From positions 1 through 24,306 of the forward strand of contig CAMUQM010000009.1 in the NCBI GenBank assembly GCA_947095945.1: 24,306 bases of DNA, read 5' to 3'. Source of the stretch: an uncultured Prevotella sp. (GTDB lineage: Bacteria > Bacteroidota > Bacteroidia > Bacteroidales > Bacteroidaceae). The first letter of the stretch is position 1. Each line of letters opens with the position of its first letter. Both the position numbers and the translations under genes were made by a program. This document shows positions 1 through 8,446 of the stretch, in pieces. Under the pieces are notes generated by a model. The model did no database searches, was not told the DNA's origin, and worked only from the letters and a program-made list of their open reading frames with translations.

Positions 1-335
1 TAAATGAAGGCTTCTCTGGTGGTGAGAAGAAACGCAACGAGATTTTCCAAATGGCGATGTTGGAACCAAAGCTTAGCATTCTCGATGAGACAGACTCAGG
101 TCTTGACGTTGATGCTATGCGTATTGTGGCTGAGGGCGTAAATAAGATGCATAATGAAAAGACATCTGCTATTGTCATCACGCACTATGAGCGTCTGTTA
201 GAGATGATTAAGCCTGATGTTATTCATGTGCTTTATAAAGGGCGTATCGTGAAGACTGCAGGTCCAGAACTTGCTAAGGAGATTGAGACACGCGGTTACG
301 ATTGGATTAAGGAAGAGGTTGAGGCAGAGGATTAA
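1..335 (+). CDS. sufC: SufC, Fe-S assembly ATPase (3' part)
   Basis: This is the C-terminal 110 residues of SufC, the ABC-type ATPase of the SufBCD scaffold that builds Fe-S clusters in the cytoplasm. The reading frame is open from base 3 and enters from outside the window, so the ATG at 51 is internal. Visible motifs are the ABC signature (GFSGGEKKRNE) at the very start, the Walker B region with the Suf-typical LDETDSGLD, and the H-loop (VITHYERLL). The signature GEKKRNE with DETDSGLD separates SufC from transport ABC ATPases. The Walker A part is outside the window. It is followed on the same strand by sufD and sufS, so it belongs to a suf operon, with sufB presumably upstream (inferred). 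Confidence 0.96.
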   Translation, partial: NEGFSGGEKKRNEIFQMAMLEPKLSILDETDSGLDVDAMRIVAEGVNKMHNEKTSAIVITHYERLLEMIKPDVIHVLYKGRIVKTAGPELAKEIETRGYDWIKEEVEAED

Positions 336-362
336 TGGTTGGTTTTAGAGTGTTTAGTTTTT

Positions 363-421
363 CTAGTTCACCTAGTTATCCTAGGATATCCTAGTTAATC
401 TAGCAGTCCTAGTTAACCTAG
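363..421. repeat. 9-bp tandem repeat around CTAG
   Basis: In the sufC-sufD spacer the tetranucleotide CTAG occurs seven times, starting at 363, 372, 381, 391, 400, 409 and 418. The step is 9 bp throughout except one step of 10. The unit is roughly CCTAGTTAT. The array is degenerate and not a single palindrome, although each CTAG core is self-complementary. Its function is unknown. Confidence 0.8.
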
Positions 422-486
422 GTTTTCTATAATCTTTAATCTCTAATCCGCTATCCTTTATATAAAACCTCCAAAAAGAAATTACA

Positions 487-1830
487 ATGCAAAGCGAAAA
501 ACAATATATAGACCTCTATACAGAGGCGCAGCAACTCATCAAAGAGCATGCTGCACCTGTGCTCAATGAGGTACGTGATAAGGCTTTTGAAGACTTCCGT
601 CGGCAAGGCTTTCCAACCAAGAAGGTGGAACGCTATAAGTATACGGATATGCAGAAGCTTTTTGAACCTGATTATGGATTGAATCTCAATCGTCTTGAGA
701 TTCCTGTTAATCCTTATGAAACTTTCAAGTGTGATGTACCAAATCTTAGCACTTCTCTTTACTTCGTAGTCAACGATCAGTTCTATAGTAAGGTCCTTCC
801 AAAGGCAAAACTTAGTGAAGGTGTCATTGTTGACAGCTTGAACCGTATAGCAACCGAACGCCCAGAATTGGTTGAGAAGTATTATGGTCGTCTTGCCAAT
901 ACAGAGGCAGATGCCATTACAGCTTTAAATACAATGCTTGCGCAGGATGGACTTTTCATCTATGTCCCTAAGAATGTACAACTTGAGCGTACCGTACAGG
1001 TAATTAATATCCTCCGCTCAGATGTCGACTTGATGGTTAACCGTCGTGTACTCATCGTCTTGGAGGAAGGTGCTAAGGCACAGTTTCTCTTCTGTGATCA
1101 TGCTGCAGACAATCGTAACTTCCTTGCCACACAGGTTATCGAAGCATACGTAGGTGCAAATGCAAGTCTTGAACTCAACTGTCTTGAGGAAACTCATGCA
1201 AAGAACGTACGCGTATCAAATGTTTATATTGAACAGCAGCGTGATTCACGTGTAAGTCACAATGTCATTACATTACACAATGGTGTTACTCGTAATATGC
1301 TCGACCTTGTATTTAAGGGAGAGGGTAGCGAATGTTTCTGTAATGGTTGTGTGATAGCTGACAAGAGTCAGCATGTTGATAACAATACGCTTATTGACCA
1401 TCAGGTACCCCATTGCACAAGTACCGAACTTTATAAGTATGTACTTGACGAGAATGCTGTTGGTGCTTTTGCTGGTCGTGTTCTTGTTCGCAAGGGTTCA
1501 CAGAAGACCCTTTCACAGATGAACAATCGCAACCTCTGCGCCAGCAAGGTAGCTCGTATGTTTACCCAGCCGATGCTTGAGATATATGCTGATGATGTTC
1601 AGTGTAATCATGGCTCAACTGTTGGACAGCTTAATGATGCCGCACTCTTCTATATGCAGCAGCGTGGTATTGATAAGAAAGAAGCAAAACTCCTCCTTGA
1701 GTTTGCCTTTATCAATGAGGTAATCGACAAGATGGAACTTGAGCCACTGCGTGACCGTCTCCACCATCTCGTAGAGAAACGTTTCCGTGGCGAGCTTGAT
1801 AAGTGTGAGGGTTGCACATTGTGTAAATAA
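487..1830 (+). CDS. sufD: SufD, Fe-S scaffold subunit
   Basis: This 447-residue protein is SufD, which with SufB and SufC forms the scaffold on which Fe-S clusters are assembled. The beta-helix core shows family features: LNTMLAQDGLFIYVPKNV near residue 150, the hydrophobic beta-helix stretch around 180-380, and the C-terminal block CNHGSTVGQLNDAALFYMQQRGI around 375-400, which is the usual SufB/SufD region following the functional histidine. The length fits the family. It lies 151 bp after sufC, unusually far for a suf operon, with a CTAG repeat in between, and 60 bp before sufS. The C-terminus is Cys-rich, with C440, C443 and C446 in a CxxCxxC arrangement. Whether this tail is common in Bacteroidota SufD was not checked. 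SufB is excluded mainly by operon order and length. Confidence 0.93.
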   Translation: MQSEKQYIDLYTEAQQLIKEHAAPVLNEVRDKAFEDFRRQGFPTKKVERYKYTDMQKLFEPDYGLNLNRLEIPVNPYETFKCDVPNLSTSLYFVVNDQFYSKVLPKAKLSEGVIVDSLNRIATERPELVEKYYGRLANTEADAITALNTMLAQDGLFIYVPKNVQLERTVQVINILRSDVDLMVNRRVLIVLEEGAKAQFLFCDHAADNRNFLATQVIEAYVGANASLELNCLEETHAKNVRVSNVYIEQQRDSRVSHNVITLHNGVTRNMLDLVFKGEGSECFCNGCVIADKSQHVDNNTLIDHQVPHCTSTELYKYVLDENAVGAFAGRVLVRKGSQKTLSQMNNRNLCASKVARMFTQPMLEIYADDVQCNHGSTVGQLNDAALFYMQQRGIDKKEAKLLLEFAFINEVIDKMELEPLRDRLHHLVEKRFRGELDKCEGCTLCK

Positions 1831-1840
1831 TTTGGCAAAG

Positions 1841-1885
1841 GGCTTATTAGCCCAATAAGCCCAATAAGCCTAATTAGCCCAATAA
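1841..1885. repeat. 9-bp tandem repeat, GCCCAATAA words
   Basis: Five consecutive 9-bp words start at 1841, 1850, 1859, 1868 and 1877. Three are exactly GCCCAATAA, one is GCCTAATTA, and the first is GGCTTATTA, which resembles the complement of the others. The array ends five bases before the sufS start codon at 1891, so it occupies the region where a ribosome would load. The word differs from that of the sufC-sufD array but the period is the same. Confidence 0.85.
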
Positions 1886-1890
1886 TAAAG

Positions 1891-3108
1891 ATGTACGATA
1901 TAAACAAAGTCAGGGAAGATTTCCCAATTCTCTCTCGCACCGTCTATGGCAAGCCGCTGGTTTATCTTGATAATGGTGCTACCACACAGAAGCCACTTTG
2001 TGTGTTGGATGCTATGCAGGCGGAATACCTTAATGTAAACGCCAATGTGCATCGTGGTGTACACTGGATGTCACAACAAGCAACCGACTTGCACGAGGCT
2101 GCACGAGAGACTGTACGGAAGTTTATCAATGCCCGTTCAACAACAGAGATAGTCTTCACGCGTGGTACGACAGAGAGTTTGAATCTTGTTGCTTCCAGTT
2201 TTGTTGAAGGCTGCATGAAGGAAGGTGATGAAGTGATAGTTTCAACGATGGAACATCACTCTAATATCGTCCCTTGGCAGTTACAGGAACAGCGTAAAGG
2301 GATTGTACTGAAGGTTATTCCTATGACTGATGAGGGCGAACTTCAGCTCGAAGCGTATGAAAAACTCTTCACTGAACGTACTAAGCTTGTCAGCGTAACG
2401 CAGGTAAGTAATGTCCTTGGAACAGTCAATCCTGTAAAGGAGATGATTCGTATCGCTCATGAGCATGGTGTGCCAGTAGTAGTGGATGGTGCACAAAGCG
2501 TTCCTCACTTTGCCATTGACGTGCAGGACCTTGATTGCGATTTCCTTGCTTTCAGTGGTCATAAGGTATATGGTCCTACAGGTGTTGGTGTCCTTTATGG
2601 TAAGGAAGAGTGGCTTGATAGACTACCGCCATATCAAGGAGGTGGTGAGATGATAGAGCGTGTCAGTTTTGAGAAGACAACTTTCGAGCGCCCCCCTTTG
2701 AAGTTTGAGGCAGGAACTCCTGATTATATCGCCACGCACGGACTTGCTACAGCGCTCGACTATGTTACTTCTTTGGGTATGGATAATATCCTTGCCCACG
2801 AGCAAGACCTTACGCATTATGCGCTTCAGCAGCTTCGTGAGATAGAAGGGATGCACATCTATGGACATAACAATGACTGCGGAGATGCTGTTATCAGCTT
2901 TAATGTTGGTGATATTCACCACATGGATCTTGGTACATTGCTTGATCAGTTAGGTATTGCTGTTCGCACAGGTCATCATTGTGCTCAGCCTTTGATGGAC
3001 CGCCTCGGCATCCTTGGTACTGTTCGCGCCTCTTTCGGTCTGTATAACACACGTGAAGAAGTAGATGCTTTGGTAGCAGGCATCAAGCGTATAGCTATGA
3101 TGTTTTAA
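1891..3108 (+). CDS. sufS: SufS, group II cysteine desulfurase
   Basis: This 405-residue class V aminotransferase-fold enzyme takes sulfur from L-cysteine as a protein persulfide and feeds SufBCD. The PLP lysine is K225 in FSGHKVYGPTG, and D199 in VVVDGAQ should contact the PLP pyridine nitrogen. The histidine pair HH122-123 is in the cofactor-stacking region, and the catalytic cysteine is C364 in RTGHHCAQP. The RxGHHCAQP context is that of SufS rather than IscS. The length matches the family. The start at 1891 follows directly on a 9-bp repeat array, and no classical Shine-Dalgarno is visible, as is common in Bacteroidota. It is the last gene of the sufCDS run; a long hairpin lies 18 bp after the stop. 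Confidence 0.96.
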   Translation: MYDINKVREDFPILSRTVYGKPLVYLDNGATTQKPLCVLDAMQAEYLNVNANVHRGVHWMSQQATDLHEAARETVRKFINARSTTEIVFTRGTTESLNLVASSFVEGCMKEGDEVIVSTMEHHSNIVPWQLQEQRKGIVLKVIPMTDEGELQLEAYEKLFTERTKLVSVTQVSNVLGTVNPVKEMIRIAHEHGVPVVVDGAQSVPHFAIDVQDLDCDFLAFSGHKVYGPTGVGVLYGKEEWLDRLPPYQGGGEMIERVSFEKTTFERPPLKFEAGTPDYIATHGLATALDYVTSLGMDNILAHEQDLTHYALQQLREIEGMHIYGHNNDCGDAVISFNVGDIHHMDLGTLLDQLGIAVRTGHHCAQPLMDRLGILGTVRASFGLYNTREEVDALVAGIKRIAMMF

Positions 3109-3125
3109 GGATATAAGTAAATGAT

Positions 3126-3169
3126 AACAGGCGTTTATATGCGTTTAGTAACGCTTATGAACGCCTGTT
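3126..3169. terminator. Long hairpin between convergent genes
   Basis: A 20-bp stem with one mismatch and one G-T pair closes a 4-base loop (TAGT). The arms begin AACAGGCGTT and end AACGCCTGTT. Only a short T run (TTT) follows on the plus strand. It lies between the end of sufS and the end of the oppositely oriented gene at 3206, so it may act as a bidirectional terminator or as a barrier to 3' exonucleases. Confidence 0.6.
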
Positions 3170-3205
3170 TCCTACAAAGTATATAGCTCTGATAGCCAAG
3201 AGTTC

Positions 3206-3487
3206 TTATCCTTTCTTACATTTATAAAGGCTGAAGACAAACCAAGCAAGGAACACTCCCTGCAATAGCAACGATGAAACAACAGGGAATATGGTTAGAA
3301 TAAAAGCTAACTGAGCTTGTGTGATATACGAAGCCTGCTTGCTACTCACTTCCCGTTCAAGGACAGCACTGTAATAATTGCGCAGCCACTCCACTGGAGT
3401 TTGGAACCATACTGCAGCTTCTGTAAAGAAACGGCTAAGCTCGTTATACGATGCGTTACGCTCTGTGAGAATCATTTCTTTTTTCAT
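3206..3487 (-). CDS. Small putative membrane protein, unknown
   Basis: This is a 93-residue protein I do not recognise. Residues 1-57 are polar and mostly predicted helical, with several Glu and Trp. Residues about 58-88 form a long hydrophobic stretch (AFILTIFPVVSSLLLQ and on) that would make one long or two short membrane segments, ending in a basic tail (KCKKG). There is no signal peptide at the N-terminus. Upstream, a possible -7 box (TATTTTTG) lies on the minus strand at 3561-3554, but no -33 TTTG is at the right distance. It is divergent from rnhB and convergent with sufS. It is likely to be a real gene because the composition is coherent and the space is otherwise empty, but it could be a lineage-restricted ORF. 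Confidence 0.6.
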   Translation of the reverse strand: MKKEMILTERNASYNELSRFFTEAAVWFQTPVEWLRNYYSAVLEREVSSKQASYITQAQLAFILTIFPVVSSLLLQGVFLAWFVFSLYKCKKG

Positions 3488-3655
3488 ATTCTTTGTCTTT
3501 AATTGTTTGCTATATATAAATAAGGTGTAGAACCGTTCTTTGGTTTACGTATGCAAAAATAGTTGTGTGTCGTGCAGGAAATGTTCACTACGTGAAAAAT
3601 ATTTGTTATATAAAATTAATTTGAAAGGTTCTTTAACGTTTAAAACTTATTACTC

Positions 3656-4258
3656 ATGCTGAAAAGTCATTATTATGAAGACCTTATAGAGGCTGGTTGT
3701 GATGAAGCGGGTAGGGGATGTCTTGCTGGAAGTGTTTATGCAGCAGCCGTTATCCTACCACCCGACTATGAGAATGAGTTATTAAACGACTCTAAGAAAC
3801 TGACAGCTAAGAAACGCTATGCACTTCGTGAAGCGATTGAACGAGATGCTATCGCATGGGCTGTGGGAATTGTTACGCCCGAAGAGATTGACAAGATAAA
3901 TATTCTCAATGCTTCTTTTCTTGCTATGCATCGTGCATTGGATCAGTTGAAAGTGCGCCCGCAAGCGATTATTGTGGATGGCAATCGCTTTAATCCTTAT
4001 CATGACTTACCTTCAACAACAATCGTTAAAGGTGATGGTAAGTACCTTTCTATTGCAGCTGCCTCTATCCTTGCCAAGACTTATCGTGATGACTATATGC
4101 TATCTTTGGCAGAGGAGTATCCGCAGTATGACTGGCAATCCAATATGGGTTACCCAACGAAGAAACATCGTCAGGCAATCCTTGAACATGGTATTACGCC
4201 TTATCATCGCAAAAGCTATAACCTTTTGGGCGATGGTCAGCTCTCTTTTGATTTTTAA
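3656..4258 (+). CDS. rnhB: Ribonuclease HII
   Basis: This 200-residue enzyme cleaves RNA in RNA-DNA hybrids and single ribonucleotides embedded in DNA. The type 2 RNase H catalytic acids are visible: D16 and E17 in GCDEAGRG, D108 in IIVDGNRF, and D127 in VKGDGKY. Other family blocks are LNDSKKLT (43-50), INILNASFLAMHRAL (81-95) and SIAAASILAKTYRD (132-145). GYPTKKH (165-171) and HRKSYN are in the C-terminal part. The length equals the typical bacterial RNase HII. The ATG at 3656 gives a normal N-terminus with the catalytic DE at about residue 16. It stands alone, divergent from the small membrane-protein gene, and is followed by a long non-coding spacer. Confidence 0.96.
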   Translation: MLKSHYYEDLIEAGCDEAGRGCLAGSVYAAAVILPPDYENELLNDSKKLTAKKRYALREAIERDAIAWAVGIVTPEEIDKINILNASFLAMHRALDQLKVRPQAIIVDGNRFNPYHDLPSTTIVKGDGKYLSIAAASILAKTYRDDYMLSLAEEYPQYDWQSNMGYPTKKHRQAILEHGITPYHRKSYNLLGDGQLSFDF

Positions 4259-4265
4259 TTTTGTT

Positions 4266-4299
4266 GTAATAGCATTCCTTTCTAACGAAACGCTGTTAC
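4266..4299 (+). terminator. Weak hairpin after rnhB
   Basis: An imperfect stem of about 11 bp (arms GTAATAGC and GCTGTTAC, with G-T pairing and one mismatch) is followed by a T-rich stretch (ACTTTTCTTT). It begins 8 bp after the rnhB stop. The stem is AU-rich and the T run is interrupted, so this is only a candidate. Confidence 0.35.
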
Positions 4300-4986
4300 G
4301 ACTTTTCTTTACATTGCTTAGAATAGAATTACTTTATAAATTTCGTCATTCTATCAGATTGATTGTAAGGTAAAGTTCTATTTTATTTCATGTATTGTTA
4401 GTGCTGTTCTGTAAACAATTCCTCTACACGAATGTCATTGGTGTCTTATTTAATTTTTAATATCTACAATAAAGTTTTTTTGCCCTTCTCTGCTGATGTG
4501 TTGATGCCCAGCACAACTGGTGCTATTGGTAAACACCAGTCGTGTTAAGTATTAGCACTAATGGTTTTGATGCCTAAACACCATGCTATATATTGTTAAC
4601 CAAAGGACAACTTGTTGTAGAAAAAGGTGGCTACAGCTGCAAGAAAGCTAATCTTGTTTGATTAGGTAACTTTTTTTTCTAAATATAATACAATATTATT
4701 ATTTAGCTTTGTTTTCTCCTTATTATAAATATTCATTTCTTTTCTTTCTTAAGAATGGTGCATTATAAGTTTTATCTTTACTGTTTTCTGTTTTTTATGC
4801 TGAGTAAATGGTTCTAAATCTAATAATAAATTAAGTTTTAATAGGGAACGGAAGTGTAATACTTACAATATGGTGTTTTTAATGCCATTATACATAATAA
4901 TTAATTTATTTTCATGCAATAATATGTCGTTTCTTTAAATCAAAATGCTAATAAATGTGAAAATATTATGTTTATGCTCATTTCAA
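4300..4986. other. Long AT-rich spacer, no gene seen
   Basis: Nearly 700 bp after rnhB have no convincing ORF on either strand. The only structured part I see is the stem-loop element at 4511-4558, followed at about 4560-4585 by a smaller imperfect hairpin that reuses the word TAAACACCA. The rest is AT-rich sequence leading to the susC promoter. It may hold binding sites for a regulator of the susC operon, but none can be named from sequence. Confidence 0.5.
4511..4558 (+). repeat. Stem-loop plus AGTATTAGCAC tail, copy 1
   Basis: The stem 4512-4524/4532-4544 pairs 11 of 13 positions around a 7-base loop, followed by the 11-base tail AGTATTAGCAC at 4548-4558. The same architecture, with the same loop length, the same 4-base spacer and an identical tail, occurs at 17290-17338. 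The two stems differ at several positions, two of which keep pairing. Confidence 0.75.
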
Positions 4987-5018
4987 TTTGGAACTTTAAA
5001 AAGGGTATACTATCTTTG
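4987..5018 (+). promoter_or_regulatory. Promoter of the susC operon
   Basis: A full Bacteroidota-type promoter is present: -33 TTTG at 4987-4990, 20 bases, then -7 TATCTTTG at 5011-5018. Transcription should begin near 5022-5025, leaving a leader of about 105 bases before susC. Confidence 0.8.
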
Positions 5019-5129
5019 TAAAGTGTTAAGAAAATTATCTACCATGATAGTGAATTTTGTAATACCTTACGTTTTAATAGTTTGGTCCTGAAATAGTTTG
5101 TTTATTATATTAATTTAAAGAGAGAATTT

Positions 5130-8100
5130 ATGGAAAAAAGACTAATGATGTTTTTAGTCGGGCTATTCCTTAGTTTAGGAACTGCGCTGGCGCAAACAGA
5201 GATTAGCGGAACTGTAGTTTCCTCGGATGATGGACAGCCCGTTGTTGGTGCATCCATCCTCGTGGTAGGTACACAGACAGGTACAGCAACTGACATAGAC
5301 GGACATTTCTCTATGTCTGCAAAGGCTGGGTCTAAAATTACGGTTTCCTACATTGGTATGAAAACACAGACGTTGACAGCTAAGGCGAATATGAAGATTA
5401 CACTTAATCCAGACGGTAAGGTAATGGATGAGGTGATGGTTGTTGCCTTCGGTACACAGACAAAGGCTTCTTTTGCAGGTTCTGCTGCTGTTGTAAACTC
5501 TGGCGATTTGAAAAAGAAGATTACTACCAATGTGGCTGATGCTCTTGTAGGATCGGTTCCTGGATTGCAGATGACTGGTGGGTCTGGTGCCCCAGGTGCT
5601 GGTAACGCAGACATCCATATCCGCGGTATCGCTTCCCTCTATGCTTCAACCGCTCCGTTGATTATCGTTGACGGTGCTCCTTATCCGGCTTCTTTGAGTA
5701 ATATCCCACAGGATGATATCGAAAGTGTTACAGTTTTGAAGGATGCTTCTTCAGCTGCACTTTATGGTGCACGTGGTGCTGCCGGTGTTATCCTTATTAC
5801 AACAAAGAAAGGAAAAGGAAAAGCAAATATCAATGTTGAGACAAAGTGGGGTGTCACCAGCCGTAGTATTCAGGATTATGATGTGTTCAAGGATCCAGGT
5901 GAGTTCATGGAGGCTTACTATTCTCAGTTCTACAATTATGCTTTCTACAAGCAGGGCATGTCTCATGAACAGGCTAATAAATGGGCTAATGATAACCTGA
6001 TAGAGAATCCGAACTTCGGTTTGCAGTATAATCCATATACGCTTCCTGCTGGTGAAAATCTTATAGGACTTGATGGTAAACTCAATCCAAAGGCTACCCT
6101 CGGTCGTGCTTATGAGTATAATGGTACAAAGTATTACATTCAGCCTGACAACTGGAAAGATGAGGCTTATCGTAAGGGATTCCGTCATGAGTATAATGTT
6201 AATGTGAGTGGTGGTGATTCTAAGATGAGCTACTATTCAAGTGTTGGTTATATGAAGGAGGAGGGTGTGCTTGAGAATTCTGGATTTGAGCGCTTTACTG
6301 CTCGTCTGAAGGCAGACTATCAAGCTACTGACTGGTTGCATCTTCTTGCAAATGCTGGATACGTTCACTCTGATCGTGAGTCAAATCCTAACTTGAGCAA
6401 TACAAAAACTGACGCAGGTAATCTTGGTTATTTTACGCAGTATATATCTCCTATTTATCCACTCTATGTTCGTACACTGGATGCTAATGGAAATCCTGTA
6501 ATTGCTACGGATAGTTATGGTCATCCGAAGTATGACTTCGGTGTGCCAGCTACAAACTTCCCTGGTATCGGAGCCCGTCCTTTCCTCAATACGGGTAACC
6601 CACTTGGAGCAAACAGGTATAATAAGCAGAATACGATTCTTGACCAGTTGCAGGGACAGCTCAATTTCGATATTACGTTTGCTCCGTGGTTGAAGTTCAA
6701 CTCAACCAATTCAATCACCCTTCTCTTGACACGCTTCTCTTTCTATGAGAATCCTTTCATCGGTGCAGCAGCAGCCGATAAGGGACGTATTACCAAGGAT
6801 GCTGGTGTAAGTTATCGTTGGAACTATGTTCAGACATTGAATGCACATAAGGCTTTCGGCTTGCATGATATTCAGTTGATGCTGGGACATGAGTGGTATA
6901 AGTCTAATTATAACTATCTGGATGCTTTGGCTCGTGGTGGCTTCTCACCTGATATCAAGGAAATCAATGCATTTGCGGATCGTTATGATAGTCATTCTTA
7001 TCGTACAATTTATAATGTAGAAGGTTACTTCGCTAACCTGCTCTACAACTATGACCAGAAGTATTTTGGGCAGGCTTCTTATCGTCGTGATGCTTCCAGC
7101 CGATTTGCAAAGAATAATCGCTGGGGTGACTTCTGGAGTCTCGGTGGCGCATGGATTGTCAGCAAGGAAAAATTCTTCCAGAACCTGAATGCTAAGTGGG
7201 TTGATAACTTGAAGTTTAAGGTATCTGTTGGTCAGCAGGGTAATGATGGTATTCCTGATTTCAATTATATTGACCGTTATAGCTTGGTACGTGGTGAGAA
7301 GGCTATGTTGCCTTCATTCTCTTCCATTGGTAATCCTGATATTACCTGGGAGACAACAACCAACTTCAACCTCGGTCTTGAATTTGCACTCTTCCAGAGT
7401 CGCTTGAACGGTGAATTCAACTTCTATACAAAGAAGACAACAGATATGCTCTTCTGGATGGGAGTTCCTGAGAGTGTCGGTGTACGTGGTTATTATGGTA
7501 ACCTTGGTGATATTCGCAATACTGGTGTCGAGTTTACAATTGGCGGTGATATTATCCGTACAAAGAATATTATTTGGAATGTATCAGCAAACATTTCTCA
7601 CAACCGTGCAAAGGCTTTGAAACTTGATCCAACCAAGACTGCTCAGTATGGTGGTTTCGCACAGGCAGATGTTAGTGCTGGATTCAACATTCCAATGTGG
7701 TATGCTGAGGGTAAATCGCTTTATAATGGTATGATGGCTGATTACGCTGGTGTGAATGAGAAGGGACAGCCTCTCTATTGGGTAGATGAGGATATCTATA
7801 GGGATTTCAAGGCTGGTAAGTTGTCAAATAGTAGTAAGCCTGGTTCTAAGCACTCTTTTACAACAACTGACTGGAGTGAGGCTACGAACTATACTCACGA
7901 AATGTTACCAGTAGCCAATGGTGGTTTCACAACTACATTGAGAGTTTATGACTTCGACTTTAATGCTACGTTTGACTATCAGCTAGGTGGTCAGATCTAT
8001 GACTTTGGATATGCAGGATTGATGAGTAATGTCAGAACAAAGGGTGATGGTTCTAACCTGTCTAAGGATGTACTGAAGGCTTGGACACCGAACAATACTT

Positions 8101-8405
8101 CCAGTGATATTCCACGCTTTATGTACACTGACCCAGACTTGACAGCACAGTCAACACGCTTCCTTACAAGTGCAAAGTACCTTAACTTCCAGTCATTTAC
8201 TGTTGGTTATAGTGTTCCGACAAAACTGGCTCGTAAGCTGATGTTGAGCAAGATTCGTCTTTATATTCAGGGACAGAACCTGTGCTTCTGGTCTGCTCGT
8301 AAGGGACTTGATCCTCGATTCAGCTTCCAGGGTACATCTCATTCAGGTGTTAACTCTTATGCACCTGTACGCACAGTTATGGGTGGTTTGCAGTTGTCAT
8401 TCTAA
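5130..8405 (+). CDS. SusC/RagA-family TonB-dependent receptor
   Basis: This 1091-residue outer-membrane transporter imports a bound glycan or peptide using TonB energy. In order: signal peptide 1-21 (cut after ALA); a carboxypeptidase-regulatory-like domain, about 23-95 (ISGTVVSSDDGQPVVGAS, with TDIDGHF and VSYIGM); a TonB-box-like DEVMVVAFGTQ at 100-110; the plug domain at about 112-230 with the SusC hallmarks IRGIASL, PLIIVDGAPY, IESVTVLKDASSAALYGARGA and GVILITTKKG; then a large beta-barrel to the terminal aromatic residue (LQLSF). There is no N-terminal STN domain, so direct control of an anti-sigma factor is not expected. It is the first gene of an operon with the SusD partner 41 bp downstream. 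The substrate cannot be read from the sequence. Confidence 0.95.
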   Translation: MEKRLMMFLVGLFLSLGTALAQTEISGTVVSSDDGQPVVGASILVVGTQTGTATDIDGHFSMSAKAGSKITVSYIGMKTQTLTAKANMKITLNPDGKVMDEVMVVAFGTQTKASFAGSAAVVNSGDLKKKITTNVADALVGSVPGLQMTGGSGAPGAGNADIHIRGIASLYASTAPLIIVDGAPYPASLSNIPQDDIESVTVLKDASSAALYGARGAAGVILITTKKGKGKANINVETKWGVTSRSIQDYDVFKDPGEFMEAYYSQFYNYAFYKQGMSHEQANKWANDNLIENPNFGLQYNPYTLPAGENLIGLDGKLNPKATLGRAYEYNGTKYYIQPDNWKDEAYRKGFRHEYNVNVSGGDSKMSYYSSVGYMKEEGVLENSGFERFTARLKADYQATDWLHLLANAGYVHSDRESNPNLSNTKTDAGNLGYFTQYISPIYPLYVRTLDANGNPVIATDSYGHPKYDFGVPATNFPGIGARPFLNTGNPLGANRYNKQNTILDQLQGQLNFDITFAPWLKFNSTNSITLLLTRFSFYENPFIGAAAADKGRITKDAGVSYRWNYVQTLNAHKAFGLHDIQLMLGHEWYKSNYNYLDALARGGFSPDIKEINAFADRYDSHSYRTIYNVEGYFANLLYNYDQKYFGQASYRRDASSRFAKNNRWGDFWSLGGAWIVSKEKFFQNLNAKWVDNLKFKVSVGQQGNDGIPDFNYIDRYSLVRGEKAMLPSFSSIGNPDITWETTTNFNLGLEFALFQSRLNGEFNFYTKKTTDMLFWMGVPESVGVRGYYGNLGDIRNTGVEFTIGGDIIRTKNIIWNVSANISHNRAKALKLDPTKTAQYGGFAQADVSAGFNIPMWYAEGKSLYNGMMADYAGVNEKGQPLYWVDEDIYRDFKAGKLSNSSKPGSKHSFTTTDWSEATNYTHEMLPVANGGFTTTLRVYDFDFNATFDYQLGGQIYDFGYAGLMSNVRTKGDGSNLSKDVLKAWTPNNTSSDIPRFMYTDPDLTAQSTRFLTSAKYLNFQSFTVGYSVPTKLARKLMLSKIRLYIQGQNLCFWSARKGLDPRFSFQGTSHSGVNSYAPVRTVMGGLQLSF

Positions 8406-8446
8406 TAAATGATTGGCAATACCATTTTTAATAATAATAAACAGAT

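Noticed and set aside
363..421. Possible CRISPR or tRNA-like array in suf spacers
   Set aside because: The units are only 9 bp with no unique spacers, and no cloverleaf can be folded.
3317..3502. Plus-strand ORF over the small membrane protein
   Set aside because: It lies antisense to a more protein-like frame with a membrane segment and has no family features.
3972..4373. 133-codon ORF overlapping the end of rnhB
   Set aside because: It is an out-of-frame shadow of rnhB extended by chance into the AT-rich spacer; composition is unlike a real protein.
5019..5129. Riboswitch in the susC leader
   Set aside because: The leader is AT-rich with no strong hairpin or known conserved motif.
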